A stretch of 64,000 bases of DNA from an uncultured Paracoccus sp. (GTDB lineage Bacteria > Pseudomonadota > Alphaproteobacteria > Rhodobacterales > Rhodobacteraceae): NCBI GenBank assembly GCA_934533075.1, contig CAKTBJ010000005.1:1-64000 (forward strand), written 5' to 3'. This document shows positions 1 through 11,206 of the stretch, one piece after another. The notes under the pieces are model-generated. The model saw only the letters and a list, made by a program, of their open reading frames with translations, did not search any database and was not told the origin of the DNA. How positions within the stretch are numbered: the stretch's first letter is position 1; each line of letters begins with the position of its first letter. Both the position numbers and the translations under genes were made by a program.

Positions 1-40
1 GGGGGGGGGGGGGGCGCCCCCCCCCCCCCCACCCCCCTTC
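1..40. repeat. G-tract/C-tract palindrome, right arm at window edge
   Basis: Fourteen G, then CG, then fourteen C, A, six C and TT. The right arm (C tract, A, six C, TT) is the same as that of the palindrome at 535-586, so this is a second member of the same element cut by the window edge. The I78-family gene lies between the two. Homopolymer lengths may be unreliable in assembly. Confidence 0.6.
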
Positions 41-222
41 GCCTGCGCCTGCCTCGCCGCCGTCTCCTGCGCCGTCTCTCGCCGTTGCCCGGCGCCGGGC
101 GGGATCGCCGGCGTTCGGGTATGGGCAGGATCATGGGCATGGCATCGGCGGAAACCGGCCGGGCCTTGCGGCGTTGGGTTCCCGGAAAGGCGGAGCATCC
201 GCCGTCTGGATCGGAGAATCAG

Positions 223-522
223 ATGAAAACCACCACCCTTGCCGCCGCCCTGCTGGCCGTGCCCTTGCTGGCCGCCTGCAACACCGATGCCGGCACCCAG
301 ACCACCGTGCTGAATACCAGCGTCGTGACCCCGGAGGATGCCTGCGGCGCCTCGGCCTATCAACAATATGTCGGCCAGCAATCGCCGCAGATCAGCGTGC
401 CGGCGGGCACGGCGATGCGCCATTACCGCACCGGCGACCCGATGACGATGGACATGCGCATCGACCGGCTGAATTTCGAATATGACCGCAGCGGCCGGCT
501 GGTCGCCGTGACCTGCGGCTGA
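223..522 (+). CDS. I78-family peptidase inhibitor lipoprotein
   Basis: Small secreted protein of 99 residues. Residues 1-19 form a lipoprotein signal peptide ending in the lipobox LLAAC, so the mature protein should be lipid-anchored at Cys19. The rest has the I78 inhibitor pattern: a Cys-Gly-Ala start, a Gln-rich helix, 'MRHYRTGDPMTMDMRIDRLN', then 'EYDRSGRLVAVTCG' at the C-terminus. The family (Pfam I78) includes inhibitors of serine proteases, but the target here is unknown. I chose the internal ATG at 223 over the upstream in-frame ATG at 85 because only this start puts the signal peptide at the N-terminus; the extra 46 residues are Arg/Gly-rich and look non-coding. Monocistronic and convergent with uvrB. 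Confidence 0.85.
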   Translation: MKTTTLAAALLAVPLLAACNTDAGTQTTVLNTSVVTPEDACGASAYQQYVGQQSPQISVPAGTAMRHYRTGDPMTMDMRIDRLNFEYDRSGRLVAVTCG

Positions 523-534
523 GCCGGATCGCGG

Positions 535-586
535 CAAGGGGGGTGGGGGGGGGGGGGGGGGGGCCCCCCCCCCCCCACCCCCCTTG
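535..586. repeat. G19/C13 palindrome between convergent genes
   Basis: Left arm is CAA, six G, T, nineteen G (535-563). Right arm is thirteen C, A, six C, TTG (564-586), which is the exact reverse complement apart from tract length. It fills the gap between the I78 gene (+) and uvrB (-). It could act as a bidirectional terminator or form G-quadruplex/i-motif structures (inference). Confidence 0.75.
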
Positions 587-598
587 CCGGCACCTGCC

Positions 599-2782
<2,184 letters not shown>

Positions 2783-2797
2783 GAGACTCCCCGGAGG

Positions 2798-2812
2798 GTT
2801 GCGGATTTGTTC
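2798..2812 (-). promoter_or_regulatory. Candidate LexA box upstream of uvrB
   Basis: Plus-strand GTTG-N7-GTTC, one mismatch from the alphaproteobacterial SOS box GTTC-N7-GTTC, centred about 23 bp before the uvrB start. UvrB is a usual SOS gene, so the position is sensible. The site is imperfect and could be chance. Confidence 0.4.
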
Positions 2813-2863
2813 CCGATATGGGGCGGCAAGGGCGGCAATTGCAAGCCGCCTTGTCGGGTGATG

Positions 2864-2967
2864 GCGCCGGAGGCGCGCATCAGTTCGTCGTGCCGGAGGC
2901 GCGCGTCGGTTCGTCATGCCCGAGGCGTGCGTCAGTTCGTCGTGCCGGAGGCGCGCGTCAGTTCGAC
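2864..2967. repeat. Four tandem 26-bp repeats at the sodC 3' end
   Basis: Four 26-bp units at 2864-2889, 2890-2915, 2916-2941 and 2942-2967. Each unit resembles GTGCCGGAGGCGCGCGTCAG followed by TTCGTC, with one to three differences. The last unit contains the final two sense codons and the TGA of sodC (minus strand). The other three lie downstream of sodC, toward the uvrB promoter. The period is not a multiple of three. Confidence 0.9.
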
Positions 2968-3680
2968 GCCGCGCCGAACACGCCGCAGGCGATGCGGGGA
3001 CCGGCATCGCCGTCGGGGTCGGTATAATAGTCGTCGGCGCCCTCGTGGATGACGATGGCGCTGCCGTCCCCGTCGGCCACGTCGTCCATCTTCAGCCCGA
3101 ACAGGAACACGTCGCCCTGCCAGATGCCGCTGTCCTGCACCCAGATATTCGGCATGTCGCCGGGATGCGGGCCGTTGGGGTTCAGGATGCCATGCTGGCG
3201 CCCGCCGGCGATATGGCCGCCGGCGCTGGCGAATTCCGGGACCTCGCAGGCGCCGGCCTCGTGCAGATGCACGGCATGGATGCCGGCGGGCAGGTTTTCC
3301 AGCATCAGGTTGGCATAGACCAGCCCCGAGGCCAGTTCCGTCAGCGAGGCCTGGCCCATCACCCGGCCATCCGCCCCCTCGACGCGGGCATAGAGGCTGC
3401 GCGGCCCGTCCGCCGGGCGGGCGGCGGGGGCCTCGGTGGGGGTGCCCTCGGGGGTCTCGGCCTCGGCCGCCGCCTCGGCTTCGGCCTGCGCTTCCGCCGC
3501 CTCGGCCTCGGCGGCCGCGGCGGCGCGGGCCTCGGCATCGGCGGGCTTGGCGGTGGGGGCGGTGATCGGCACGCCCGGCAGCATGGGCACGGCGGGGGCG
3601 GGTTTCGGCGGCTCCTGCGCGAAGGCGGCGCCCGCGAGGATCAGCGCGGCAGGCAGCAGGGCGAGGCGATGGGCGTGCAT
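2958..3680 (-). CDS. sodC: Periplasmic Cu/Zn superoxide dismutase
   Basis: Converts superoxide to peroxide in the periplasm. The 240-residue product has a signal peptide (1-24, ending AGAAFAQE), then an Ala/Glu/Pro-rich low-complexity linker at about residues 35-100, then a Sod_Cu domain. The domain shows the copper ligands in '[12 protein letters not shown]', the zinc/bridging His region 'SAGGH', 'GPHPGDMPN', and the C-terminal '[20 protein letters not shown]' with 'RIACGVF', which carries the electrostatic loop and the second disulfide Cys. The long charged linker before the domain is unusual. ATG at 3680 is chosen because it gives a clean signal peptide; the upstream start at 3710 adds 10 residues without support. 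The stop codon lies in the last unit of a 26-bp tandem repeat. Confidence 0.93.
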   Translation of the reverse strand: MHAHRLALLPAALILAGAAFAQEPPKPAPAVPMLPGVPITAPTAKPADAEARAAAAAEAEAAEAQAEAEAAAEAETPEGTPTEAPAARPADGPRSLYARVEGADGRVMGQASLTELASGLVYANLMLENLPAGIHAVHLHEAGACEVPEFASAGGHIAGGRQHGILNPNGPHPGDMPNIWVQDSGIWQGDVFLFGLKMDDVADGDGSAIVIHEGADDYYTDPDGDAGPRIACGVFGAASN

Positions 3681-3797
3681 GGCGGTCTCCGTGGTTGCTT
3701 CAAGAAACACCGGCGCGGGGGCGGGGGTTCCCGCGGGGCTTGCCAGCCGGAAGGGTGCAGGCTAATCGGAGGAAAGCACCAATCCGTCGGGGATGCC

Positions 3798-4109
3798 ATG
3801 CGCGCCATCATCTACAAGCCCGCCCGCAACGCCATGCAATCCGGCGAGGCCCGCACGCATCTGTGGGTGCTGGACTTCGCGCCGCAGGACCGGCGGCGGA
3901 TCGACCCGCTGATGGGCTGGACCTCCTCGGCGGATACGCAATCGCAGGTGCGGCTGCGCTTCAGGACGGCGGAGGAGGCGCTGGACTATGCCCGCGCCAA
4001 CGGCATCGACGCCGTGGTGCAGGAGCCGCAATCGCGCCAGCCCAACATCCGCCCGCGCGGCTATGGCGAGAATTTCGCCCCCGACCGGCGCGGCGCCTGG
4101 ACGCACTGA
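3798..4109 (+). CDS. NDUFS4-like complex I accessory subunit
   Basis: A 103-residue protein of the ETC complex I conserved-region family (NDUFS4/18 kDa type), an accessory subunit of NADH:quinone oxidoreductase found in mitochondria and alphaproteobacteria. Family signs: N-terminal '[16 protein letters not shown]', 'WVLDF', the core '[20 protein letters not shown]', '[14 protein letters not shown]', and the terminal '[19 protein letters not shown]'. No signal peptide, as expected for the cytoplasmic arm. It stands alone, upstream of tRNA-Arg, far from any nuo operon in this window. Confidence 0.9.
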   Translation: MRAIIYKPARNAMQSGEARTHLWVLDFAPQDRRRIDPLMGWTSSADTQSQVRLRFRTAEEALDYARANGIDAVVQEPQSRQPNIRPRGYGENFAPDRRGAWTH

Positions 4110-4165
4110 ACCCCGCGCCTTGATCCGGCCCCGGCTTTGCGGCATGAGGGCGGGGTGGCCCGAAC

Positions 4166-4242
4166 GGCCCCGTAGCTCAACTGGATAGAGCAAGTGCCTT
4201 CTAAGCACTAGGTTCCGGGTTCAAGTCCTGGCGGGGTCGCCA
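4166..4242 (+). tRNA. tRNA-Arg (TCT)
   Basis: A 77-nt cloverleaf. The acceptor stem GGCCCCG pairs with CGGGGTC (one G-T). D-arm GCTCAACTGGATAGAGC, anticodon stem AGTGC/GCACT with loop CTTCTAA (anticodon TCT), and T-arm with GGTTCAAGTCC. Discriminator G and an encoded CCA at 4240-4242. Confidence 0.96.
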
Positions 4243-4370
4243 ATCATTTTTTGTCAATGCGTTGTGCCGGTTTTCTTGAGGCGGCCTTCGTGCGGTCCCC
4301 ATGCGATTTCCCGCAGGACATGGTGGACAAAGCCGCCCTTCGTCCTACATCCAAGGGGGAAGGGGGCCAG

Positions 4371-5762
4371 ATGATCCATTTCGACAACAGCTATGCCCGC
4401 CTGCCGGGGCGGATGGCGGCGCGGATCGACCCGCAGCCGGTGAAGGATGCGCGGCTGGTGGCGCTGAACCGGCCTCTGGCGGTGCGGCTGGGGCTGGATG
4501 CCGGGTGGCTGGAAAGCCCCGAGGGCGTGGCCATGCTGGCCGGCAATGCCGTGCCGGAGGGCGCGCAGCCGCTGGCGCAGGCCTATGCCGGGCATCAGTT
4601 CGGCGGCTTCGTGCCGCAGCTTGGCGACGGCCGCGCGCTGCTGCTGGGCGAGGTGGTGGCGCCGGACGGGGCACGCTTCGACATTCAGTTGAAAGGCTCG
4701 GGCCGCACGCCGTTCTCGCGCATGGGCGACGGGCGGGCCTGGCTGGGTCCGGTGCTGCGCGAATATCTGGTCGGCGAGTTCATGGCGGCGATGGGCGTGC
4801 CCAGCACCCGCGCGCTGGCCGCCGTGACCACGGGCGAGCCGGTGCTGCGCGACACCGGCGCCATGCCCGGCGCCATCCTGACCCGCGTGGCCGCCAGCCA
4901 TATCCGCGTCGGCACCTTCCAGTATTTCGCCGTGCGCGACGACACCGAGGCCCTTGGGTTGCTGGTGGATCATTGCATCGGTCGGCACTATCCGCAGGCC
5001 GAGGGCGCCGCCGGGCTGCTGGCGGCCGTGGTCGCCGCGCAGGCGCAGACCATCGCGCAATGGATGGGGCTGGGCTTTATCCACGGGGTGATGAACACCG
5101 ACAACATGGCGATTTCCGGCGAGACCATCGACTATGGTCCCTGCGCCTTCATGGACGCCTATCACCCGGAGACGGTGTTCTCCTCGATCGACGTGCAGGG
5201 GCGCTATGCCTGGGCCAACCAGCCGCAGATGGCGGTGTGGAACCTCGCGCAGCTGGCCTCGGCGCTGCTGGCGCTGATGGGCGGCGAGGCGGCCGTGCCC
5301 GAGGCCACCCGCATCGTCCACGGCTTTGCCCCCGCCTACGAGGCGGCGTTCCGGCGGGTATTCGGCGCCAAGCTGGGGCTGGACCTAGCCGACGAGGTGC
5401 TGGTCGAGCGTCTGCTGGGCCTGATGGCCGCGCAGGGCGCCGATTTCACCCGCACCTTCGCCGGGCTGGCCGATGGCACGGCGGAGGCCGAGTTTGCCGA
5501 TCCCGCCCCCTTCCGCGACTGGCTGCGCGACTGGCAGGCGGCGGGGCCGGACCTTGCGCAGGTGGCCCGAAACCCCCGCCGCATCCCCCGCAATCATCAG
5601 GTGGAGGCCATGATCCGCGCCGCGCAGCAGGGCGATTTCGCGCCCTTCCACAGCCTTTTCGATGCCGTGACGCACCCGCATGAGGATCGCGCCGACTGGG
5701 CCGGCTATGCCGCCTCTCCCTCGGAGGCCGAGCGCGTGCGCCGCACCTTCTGCGGGACCTGA
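4371..5762 (+). CDS. selO: SelO/YdiU-family protein AMPylase
   Basis: Pseudokinase-fold protein that transfers AMP from ATP to Ser/Thr/Tyr of target proteins; the family is linked to redox stress. The 463-residue length is normal (E. coli YdiU 478). Signature blocks: '[19 protein letters not shown]', '[19 protein letters not shown]', '[14 protein letters not shown]', '[20 protein letters not shown]', the metal/ATP motif '[12 protein letters not shown]', and '[11 protein letters not shown]'. Bacterial members carry Cys near the C-terminus where eukaryotic SelO has Sec; here the protein ends RRTFCGT. ATG at 4371 follows a GGGGGAAGGGGG Shine-Dalgarno. The next gene starts one base after the stop codon, so translation is probably coupled. 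Confidence 0.94.
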   Translation: MIHFDNSYARLPGRMAARIDPQPVKDARLVALNRPLAVRLGLDAGWLESPEGVAMLAGNAVPEGAQPLAQAYAGHQFGGFVPQLGDGRALLLGEVVAPDGARFDIQLKGSGRTPFSRMGDGRAWLGPVLREYLVGEFMAAMGVPSTRALAAVTTGEPVLRDTGAMPGAILTRVAASHIRVGTFQYFAVRDDTEALGLLVDHCIGRHYPQAEGAAGLLAAVVAAQAQTIAQWMGLGFIHGVMNTDNMAISGETIDYGPCAFMDAYHPETVFSSIDVQGRYAWANQPQMAVWNLAQLASALLALMGGEAAVPEATRIVHGFAPAYEAAFRRVFGAKLGLDLADEVLVERLLGLMAAQGADFTRTFAGLADGTAEAEFADPAPFRDWLRDWQAAGPDLAQVARNPRRIPRNHQVEAMIRAAQQGDFAPFHSLFDAVTHPHEDRADWAGYAASPSEAERVRRTFCGT

Positions 5763-5763
5763 G

Positions 5764-6492
5764 ATGGATCTGCGGCTGGCCTCCTATAACCTGCACAAAT
5801 GCCGGGGCATGACCGGACCCCACGCACCGCAGCGCAATCTGGAGGTGATCGGGGGCCTGCGCGCCGACATCGTGGCCTTGCAGGAGGTGGATTTCCGCCT
5901 CGGTCCCCGGCGCGAGGCGCTGCCGCGCGGGCTGATTGCCGAGGCCACCGGGCTGGCGCCGGTCAGCATTCGCGGCACGTCCGAGCATTCGCTGGGCTGG
6001 CATGGCCAGACGCTGCTGATGCGGCCCGACCTGGCGGATCAGGCGGTGCTGCGCCGCCTGCCGCTGCCGGGGATCGAGCCGCGCGGCGCGGTGGCCGCCC
6101 TGCTGCCCGGCCTGACCGTGGTAACGCTGCATCTGGGGCTGATCCGGTCCTCGCGCCGGGCGCAGCTGGCGCGGATCGCCGCGCAGGTGGCGCGGCTGGG
6201 CGCCTCGGGCGAGGTGGTGCTGACCGGCGATTTCAACGAATGGCACGAGGATCGCGGGCTGGAGGCGCTGGAAGGCTTCCGCGTCATCGCCCCCGGTCCC
6301 AGTTGGCCGGCGCTGCAACCGACGCTGCGCTATGACCGCTTCGCGCTCAGCGCCGGGCTGGAAGTGGCGGGCAGCGGCGTCGAGGCCGGCGAGATGGCGC
6401 GCAAGGCCTCCGACCACCTGCCGGTCTGGCTGGACCTGCGCCTGCCGCCGGCGCTGGTCGCGCCGCAGGGGCTGCTGCGCCTGCCGCGTTAG
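5764..6492 (+). CDS. Endonuclease/exonuclease/phosphatase-family protein
   Basis: A 242-residue metal-dependent phosphoesterase of the EEP (DNase I/exonuclease III) fold. Visible: N-terminal 'LASYNLHKCRGM', the catalytic Glu in 'DIVALQEVDF', 'LTGDFNEWHED' (Asp-Asn pair), and C-terminal 'SDHLPVWLDL' with the His general base. Similar alphaproteobacterial proteins are annotated only as EEP-family; whether the substrate is nucleic acid or a phospholipid cannot be told from sequence. No signal peptide. It starts one base after selO ends, so the two are likely cotranscribed. Confidence 0.88.
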   Translation: MDLRLASYNLHKCRGMTGPHAPQRNLEVIGGLRADIVALQEVDFRLGPRREALPRGLIAEATGLAPVSIRGTSEHSLGWHGQTLLMRPDLADQAVLRRLPLPGIEPRGAVAALLPGLTVVTLHLGLIRSSRRAQLARIAAQVARLGASGEVVLTGDFNEWHEDRGLEALEGFRVIAPGPSWPALQPTLRYDRFALSAGLEVAGSGVEAGEMARKASDHLPVWLDLRLPPALVAPQGLLRLPR

Positions 6493-6504
6493 CGCAATCT
6501 TTGA

Positions 6505-7854
<1,350 letters not shown>

Positions 7855-7872
7855 GGTTTTCGGGGGAAATCG

Positions 7873-7904
7873 CCGGCGGGGCAAGACAATGCTTGCCCTG
7901 CCGG
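7873..7904 (+). terminator. Hairpin downstream of eno
   Basis: CCGGCGGGGCAAG pairs with CTTGCCCTGCCGG around a 6-nt loop with one mismatch. There is no long T run; TTT occurs about 6 nt later. Plausible eno terminator or attenuating hairpin. Confidence 0.45.
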
Positions 7905-7959
7905 TCGGTTTCGTCGCAACCTTGGGCACGTCAATGACTTGCACCGAGGCTTCCGCCCC

Positions 7960-8469
7960 ATGACACCCGTTGGTTATCGGCGTCTGATCCTGACTCGCCA
8001 CGCGAAATCGGACTGGGACAATCCCGGTCCCGATTCGGAGCGTCCCCTGAACGCGCGCGGCCAGCGGGCGGCCCGCCTGCTGGGCGACTGGCTGGCCAGC
8101 CGCGACTATGAGCCGGAGGAAGTGCTGTGCTCGCCCGCGCTGCGCACCCGCCAGACATGGGAATTCGCCGAGACCGCGGTGATGGAGACGCGGCCCGACC
8201 TGCGGCTCGAACCCGCGCTTTACGAGGCCACGCCCGAGGACATGCTGCGCGTGCTGCGCGGTGCCGTGCAGCAGACGGTGATGATGATCGGCCACAACCC
8301 GGCCATCGCCAGCTTTGCCGCCATGCTGCCGGCGCGGGTGCCGATGGACCCGGCCTTCCGGCGCTTTCCGACCTCCGCCACGCTGGTGGTGGATTTCCAC
8401 CTCGACCGCTGGGAGGACTTGCAGCCCGCCACCGGCAGCGTGCTGGATTTCGCCTGTTTCGAGGATTGA
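7960..8469 (+). CDS. SixA-like histidine phosphatase
   Basis: A 169-residue member of the histidine phosphatase superfamily, short SixA type. The catalytic RH motif is in 'LILTRHAKSDWDN' near residues 8-20; 'RPLNARGQRAA' and 'CSPALRTRQTWE' follow, and the second catalytic His is in 'MMIGHNPAIAS'. E. coli SixA dephosphorylates phosphohistidine on phosphocarrier proteins; the target here is not known. ATG 7960 has GAGG ten bases upstream. A TTG at 7939 in the same frame would add seven residues and is less likely. Confidence 0.88.
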   Translation: MTPVGYRRLILTRHAKSDWDNPGPDSERPLNARGQRAARLLGDWLASRDYEPEEVLCSPALRTRQTWEFAETAVMETRPDLRLEPALYEATPEDMLRVLRGAVQQTVMMIGHNPAIASFAAMLPARVPMDPAFRRFPTSATLVVDFHLDRWEDLQPATGSVLDFACFED

Positions 8470-8494
8470 TCCCGGTCCGCTTTCCGGCGCCCGC

Positions 8495-8908
8495 TCAGTT
8501 GCTTTTCTGGCGCGGGCGGAAGGGCAGGGGGGCGACCGGAATCCCGTCCTCGATCAGGGCGCGGGCCTCGTCCGGGCGGGCCTCGCCGTGGATGGCGCGG
8601 GTCCGGCTGCGGCCTTCGTGCATGGCGCGGGCCTCGTCCGGGAAGGCGGCGCCGACATAATCGGAATTGGCCTCGACATGGGCGCGCAGCTTCGCGATGG
8701 CATCGCTGACGGCGGATTCGGGCGTGGCTTCCGGGCCGTCGGATTTCTTCGGCACCGCCGGCGCCATCAGCGCCTTGTCCACGCTGGTCGAGCCGCAGAA
8801 GCCGCAGACCACCTGCCCGGCGGCCTTTTGCGAATCGAAGGCGCGGGCCGAGCGGAACCAGCCCTCGAATTCGTGCCCGTTGTCGCAGCGCAAGCTGTAG
8901 CGGATCAT
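8495..8908 (-). CDS. DUF1178-family protein
   Basis: A 137-residue protein of the DUF1178 family, conserved in alpha- and betaproteobacteria. It opens 'MIRYSLRCDNGHEFEGWF', with a Cys-x-Asn-Gly-His that may bind metal together with 'VCGFCGS' around residues 34-39 (a zinc-ribbon-like pair). The C-terminal half is charged and helical. Function unknown. It lies 14 bp after waaA on the same strand, so the two are probably one transcript. Confidence 0.85.
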   Translation of the reverse strand: MIRYSLRCDNGHEFEGWFRSARAFDSQKAAGQVVCGFCGSTSVDKALMAPAVPKKSDGPEATPESAVSDAIAKLRAHVEANSDYVGAAFPDEARAMHEGRSRTRAIHGEARPDEARALIEDGIPVAPLPFRPRQKSN

Positions 8909-8922
8909 GGAATTTCCCCGTC

Positions 8923-10116
8923 TCAGCCCATCATATCGGGGCTGCGGGGCCGTGCCGCAAGGTCCAGCAGCCCGGCCAGCAGCGGCGCCGGGTCGCCGGC
9001 GCGCGCGTCCAGCACCGCGCGCGCCGCCTGTCTCATCGCGCGCGCGGCGGGGGCGGGCAGGGTGGCCACGGCCTCGTCCCAGTCCTCGCCCACCGCCCGC
9101 GCCGCCCCGGCCGCGTTCAGGGCCGCATAATCGGCGGCCGCCGTGGCGACGTTCGGGCCGTGCAGGATGGCGCAGCCATGCCCGGCGGCCTCCCAGGGGG
9201 AATGCCCGCCGGTGGCGTCGAAACTGCCGCAGATCAGCACCGTGCCGGCGGCCTCGTGCCACAGTGCCATCTCTCCCATGCTGTCGGCCAGCAGCAGCGG
9301 CGCCTCCGCGCCCGCGCCCTCGGATCGCCGCGCGAAATCGGGCAATTGCCGGGCCAGCGGCGCGAACCGCTCCGGGTGCCGCGGCGCCCAGATGAGGCGC
9401 AGATGCGGCGCGCGGGCGCGCAGGCGGGCGACGGCGGCCAGCAGTCCGGCCTCCTCGTCCTCATGGCTCGACGCGATCAGCAGGGTGGTGTCGCGCCGGG
9501 CCGAGGGCGCCGGCGGGGTCACGCCGCGCGGCCCGATCAGCTTGAGGTTCACCGGCGCCAGCAGAGCCTCGGGCCGCAGCCCCAGCCCGACCAGCCGCGC
9601 CCCGGCCGCGTCGTCCTGCGCCGAGGCCAGCGCCACCCGCCCCAGCACCGGCCCGATCAGCCCCGGCAGCCGCGCCCAGCGCGCGGCCGAGCGCGGCGAC
9701 ATCCGTGCGCCGATGATCGCCTGCGGAATGCCGGCCCGCGCCAGCGCGGCGGAACGGTTGGGCCAGGTCTCGGCCTCGATGCTGACCGCCAGCACCGGGC
9801 GATGCGCGGCCAGAAAACGCGCCACCGCCCCCGGCACGTCCAGCGGCGCCAGCACCGCCGGCAGGCCCCAGCCCCGTGCCAGCGCCCGCCCGGTGGCGGT
9901 GTTCGCGGTGACGATCAGCGGGAACCGCGCCGCCAGCGCCTCGGTGACGGGCCGGGCCGAGGCCAGTTCGCCCATGGAGGCGCCATGCAGCCAGACGGCC
10001 CCCGGCACGGCCTCGGGCCGGTCCAGCACCAGCCGCTGCCGCCAGTCCGGTCCCGAAAGCGGCGCGGTTGCTCGCAGCAGCGCGCCCAGCACGGCGGAGC
10101 CGGCGCGATAGATCAT
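8923..10116 (-). CDS. waaA: 3-deoxy-D-manno-octulosonic acid (Kdo) transferase
   Basis: Adds Kdo to lipid A in lipopolysaccharide core synthesis at the inner membrane. GT30-family, 397 residues (E. coli WaaA 425). Visible: an N-terminal hydrophobic segment 'AGSAVLGALLRATAPLSG', the acceptor-domain motifs 'WLHGASMGEL' and 'EAETWPN' (usually ESE-x-WP), and donor-side 'SSHEDEE', 'WAPRHPERF', 'ICGSFDATGGHSPWEAA'. ATG at 10116 is chosen over the upstream start at 10152 because it places the membrane anchor at the N-terminus. Followed at 14 bp by the DUF1178 gene. Confidence 0.88.
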   Translation of the reverse strand: MIYRAGSAVLGALLRATAPLSGPDWRQRLVLDRPEAVPGAVWLHGASMGELASARPVTEALAARFPLIVTANTATGRALARGWGLPAVLAPLDVPGAVARFLAAHRPVLAVSIEAETWPNRSAALARAGIPQAIIGARMSPRSAARWARLPGLIGPVLGRVALASAQDDAAGARLVGLGLRPEALLAPVNLKLIGPRGVTPPAPSARRDTTLLIASSHEDEEAGLLAAVARLRARAPHLRLIWAPRHPERFAPLARQLPDFARRSEGAGAEAPLLLADSMGEMALWHEAAGTVLICGSFDATGGHSPWEAAGHGCAILHGPNVATAAADYAALNAAGAARAVGEDWDEAVATLPAPAARAMRQAARAVLDARAGDPAPLLAGLLDLAARPRSPDMMG

Positions 10117-10285
10117 CGCGCGCCCCCCTTGCATCCACCCTGTCCCGACCATGCCGCCATCGGCACCCCCTAGCCGCGCCGGGCGCCGCGATCAAGCCGG
10201 GGGTGTCGGGCGCGATCACGATTGCGCGCGCGGCGCCGGGGGAGGGCACCGGGGCTGGATGAGGTCGCAACTGCCTGAAAAGTCT

Positions 10286-10359
10286 TGGAGGCGGGTACCG
10301 GAATCGAACCGGTCTTCACGGATTTGCAATCCGCTGCGTAACCTCTCCGCCAACCCGCC
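10286..10359 (-). tRNA. tRNA-Cys (GCA)
   Basis: A 74-nt cloverleaf on the minus strand. Acceptor GGCGGGT pairs with ACCCGCC, anticodon loop TTGCAAA gives GCA, T-arm contains GGTTCGATTCC, and the CCA is encoded. Confidence 0.96.
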
Positions 10360-10532
10360 GTTGTCCGAGACAGGGACGCCATAAAGCCTTTATCCGCCCC
10401 TTGCAAGCACCTGCGGCGCCGCGCGGCCATGCGCGGCGCGTGGCGCGTCCCGCCCGTCATCTCCCCATCGCGCCTTGCCCCGGCGCCGGAAGCTGTGGCA
10501 AGAGGGGCGGGATTGTTAGACGGAGCAGCCCG

Positions 10533-11189
10533 ATGGTCGATTTCTCGCAAGCCCGCGTGACGATGGTCGACACGCAGGTGCGCCCCAGCGATGTAACCCG
10601 CCTGCCGGTGATCGAGGCCATGCTGGCGATTCCCCGCGACGCCTTCGTGCCGGCCTCGCTGAAGCCGATGGCCTATGCCGGCCAGAACATCCCCCTGGGC
10701 GAGGACCGGGTGCTGCTCGATCCGCGCACGCTGGCCAAGATGATCGACGCCATCGGGCCGGGGCCGGGGGATCTGGTCCTCGACCTGGGTTGCGGGCTGG
10801 GCTATGCGACCGCGATTCTCGCCGCGATGGCGCAGGCGGTGGTGGGAATCGAATCCGACCCCGCCCGCGCCGCCGAGGCGCAGGCGATTCTGGCCGGGCT
10901 GGGCGTGGACAATGCCGCCGTGATCGCGGCACCCCTGACCGAAGGCGCGCCGGCGCAAGGCCCCTATGACGCGCTGCTGGTCAGCGGCGGCGCCATCGAG
11001 GAATTGCCCGCCGGCGTGGTCTCGCAACTGCGCGAGGGCGCCCGCGTGGCGGCGCTGTTCATGGAGGGCAACCTGGGCGTGGTGCGCTTTGGCCATGTCC
11101 ACAAGGGGCGCGTGTCGTGGCGCGACGCCTTCAACGCCAGCGCGCCGCTGCTGACCGAGTTCACCCGGCCGCGCGGATTCGTATTCTGA
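10533..11189 (+). CDS. Protein-L-isoaspartate methyltransferase-like protein
   Basis: A 218-residue SAM-dependent methyltransferase of the PCMT family. SAM-binding motif I is 'LVLDLGCGLGYATAILA' around residues 79-95, followed by acidic 'VVGIESD'. The N-terminus 'MVDFSQARVTMVDTQVRPSDV' matches a group that sits directly upstream of tolC in Rhodobacterales, distinct from canonical Pcm, which is also present in this window at 15709-16371. Its real substrate is uncertain. Seventeen bases separate it from tolC, so the two should be cotranscribed. Confidence 0.85.
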   Translation: MVDFSQARVTMVDTQVRPSDVTRLPVIEAMLAIPRDAFVPASLKPMAYAGQNIPLGEDRVLLDPRTLAKMIDAIGPGPGDLVLDLGCGLGYATAILAAMAQAVVGIESDPARAAEAQAILAGLGVDNAAVIAAPLTEGAPAQGPYDALLVSGGAIEELPAGVVSQLREGARVAALFMEGNLGVVRFGHVHKGRVSWRDAFNASAPLLTEFTRPRGFVF

Positions 11190-11206
11190 TCAAACCGGAG
11201 GCCCCT

